Shown in pieces: positions 63,927-64,000 of a stretch of DNA of 64,000 bases; the stretch's first letter is position 1; each line of letters starts with the position of its first letter. The stretch spans positions 186,001 to 250,000 of the forward strand of contig NZ_CP012750.1 of NCBI RefSeq assembly GCF_001302565.1, written 5' to 3'. This DNA is from Glutamicibacter halophytocola (GTDB taxonomy: Bacteria; Actinomycetota; Actinomycetes; Actinomycetales; Micrococcaceae). The position numbers and the translations under genes were made by a program. Below the pieces are notes generated by a model that had not been told where the DNA came from, did no database searches, and saw nothing but the letters and a program-made list of their open reading frames with translations.

Positions 63927-63961
63927 AAAAGCGCAGCACCGGTATCCGGCACTGCGCTTTT
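63927..63961. terminator. Hairpin with A and T flanks
   Basis: 10-base arms AAAAGCGCAG / CTGCGCTTTT with a 15-base inner part that can also pair (CCGG...CCGG). It could end transcription in either direction, but no complete gene borders it within the window. Confidence 0.55.
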
Positions 63962-63976
63962 AGCTGCGGAGCGGCT

Positions 63977-64000
63977 ATGACAGCAAAGACGACAAGGCGT
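63977..64000 (+). CDS. Possible start of a gene cut by the window edge
   Basis: ATG at 63977 with GGAG 5 bases before it opens a frame (MTAKTTRR) that runs to the last base. Only eight codons are visible, so this is a guess. Confidence 0.25.

Overview
The window comes from a high-GC Gram-positive bacterium of the Micrococcaceae, most like Glutamicibacter or Arthrobacter in the broad sense. The evidence is a complete rrn operon with an actinobacterial leader (boxA-type element), a 16S-23S spacer without tRNA genes and a roughly 3.13 kb 23S gene, plus typical actinobacterial genes (DUF3151, class II aldolase, many GTG starts, probable leaderless genes). The genus is inferred from 16S signatures by eye, not by a search.

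Layout. 1-1.3 kb: the end of an unknown gene and an EcsC-like membrane-associated protein. 1.35-7.45 kb: rrn operon (two candidate promoters, 16S, G/T-rich spacer, 23S, 5S, terminator). 7.53-8.96 kb: a complete IS3-family element with 25-bp inverted ends, GGG target duplication and a -1 frameshift site. 9.1-17.5 kb: a RibD_C reductase, a polyol catabolic locus (polyol dehydrogenase, MFS permease, DeoR regulator, xylulokinase), then a run of GDPD, AlaX editing protein and AzlCD. 17.6-25.5 kb: thiamine-binding protein, O-methyltransferase, GNAT, spermidine-synthase-like protein, purine permease, double universal stress protein and a secreted NlpC/P60 hydrolase. 26.0-27.0 kb: a metallopeptidase and a tRNA cluster (Glu, Asp, Phe, Asp).

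27.0-33.5 kb: exonuclease III, a valine catabolism locus with its MarR regulator and acyl-CoA dehydrogenase, and a small membrane-protein/winged-helix operon in which one gene carries an in-frame amber codon. 33.5-35.5 kb: nadE, a MarR-like regulator and pyrE. 35.5-42.4 kb: a LacI-controlled oligosaccharide uptake operon (lipoprotein, two permeases, GH3 glycosidase) without its own ATPase. 42.4-49.6 kb: a TetR-controlled ABC exporter, NagD-type phosphatase, SpoU methyltransferase, M23 peptidase, fba and DUF3151.

49.8-53.9 kb is the most interesting stretch: a DUF4956 membrane protein plus VTC-type polyphosphate polymerase domain protein, convergent with a two-component system that is itself preceded by a membrane-anchored protein ending in an aspartate-rich tail. 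Both promoter regions carry similar 11-bp direct repeats, which suggests one regulon. 53.9-64 kb: Lrp with kynureninase and an amino acid permease, thymidine kinase, a lipoprotein, a TetR regulator, a class I glutamine amidotransferase, then amt, a PII protein with Phe at the usual modification position, and an ornithine cyclodeaminase-family gene. An 11-copy octanucleotide repeat lies near the right edge.
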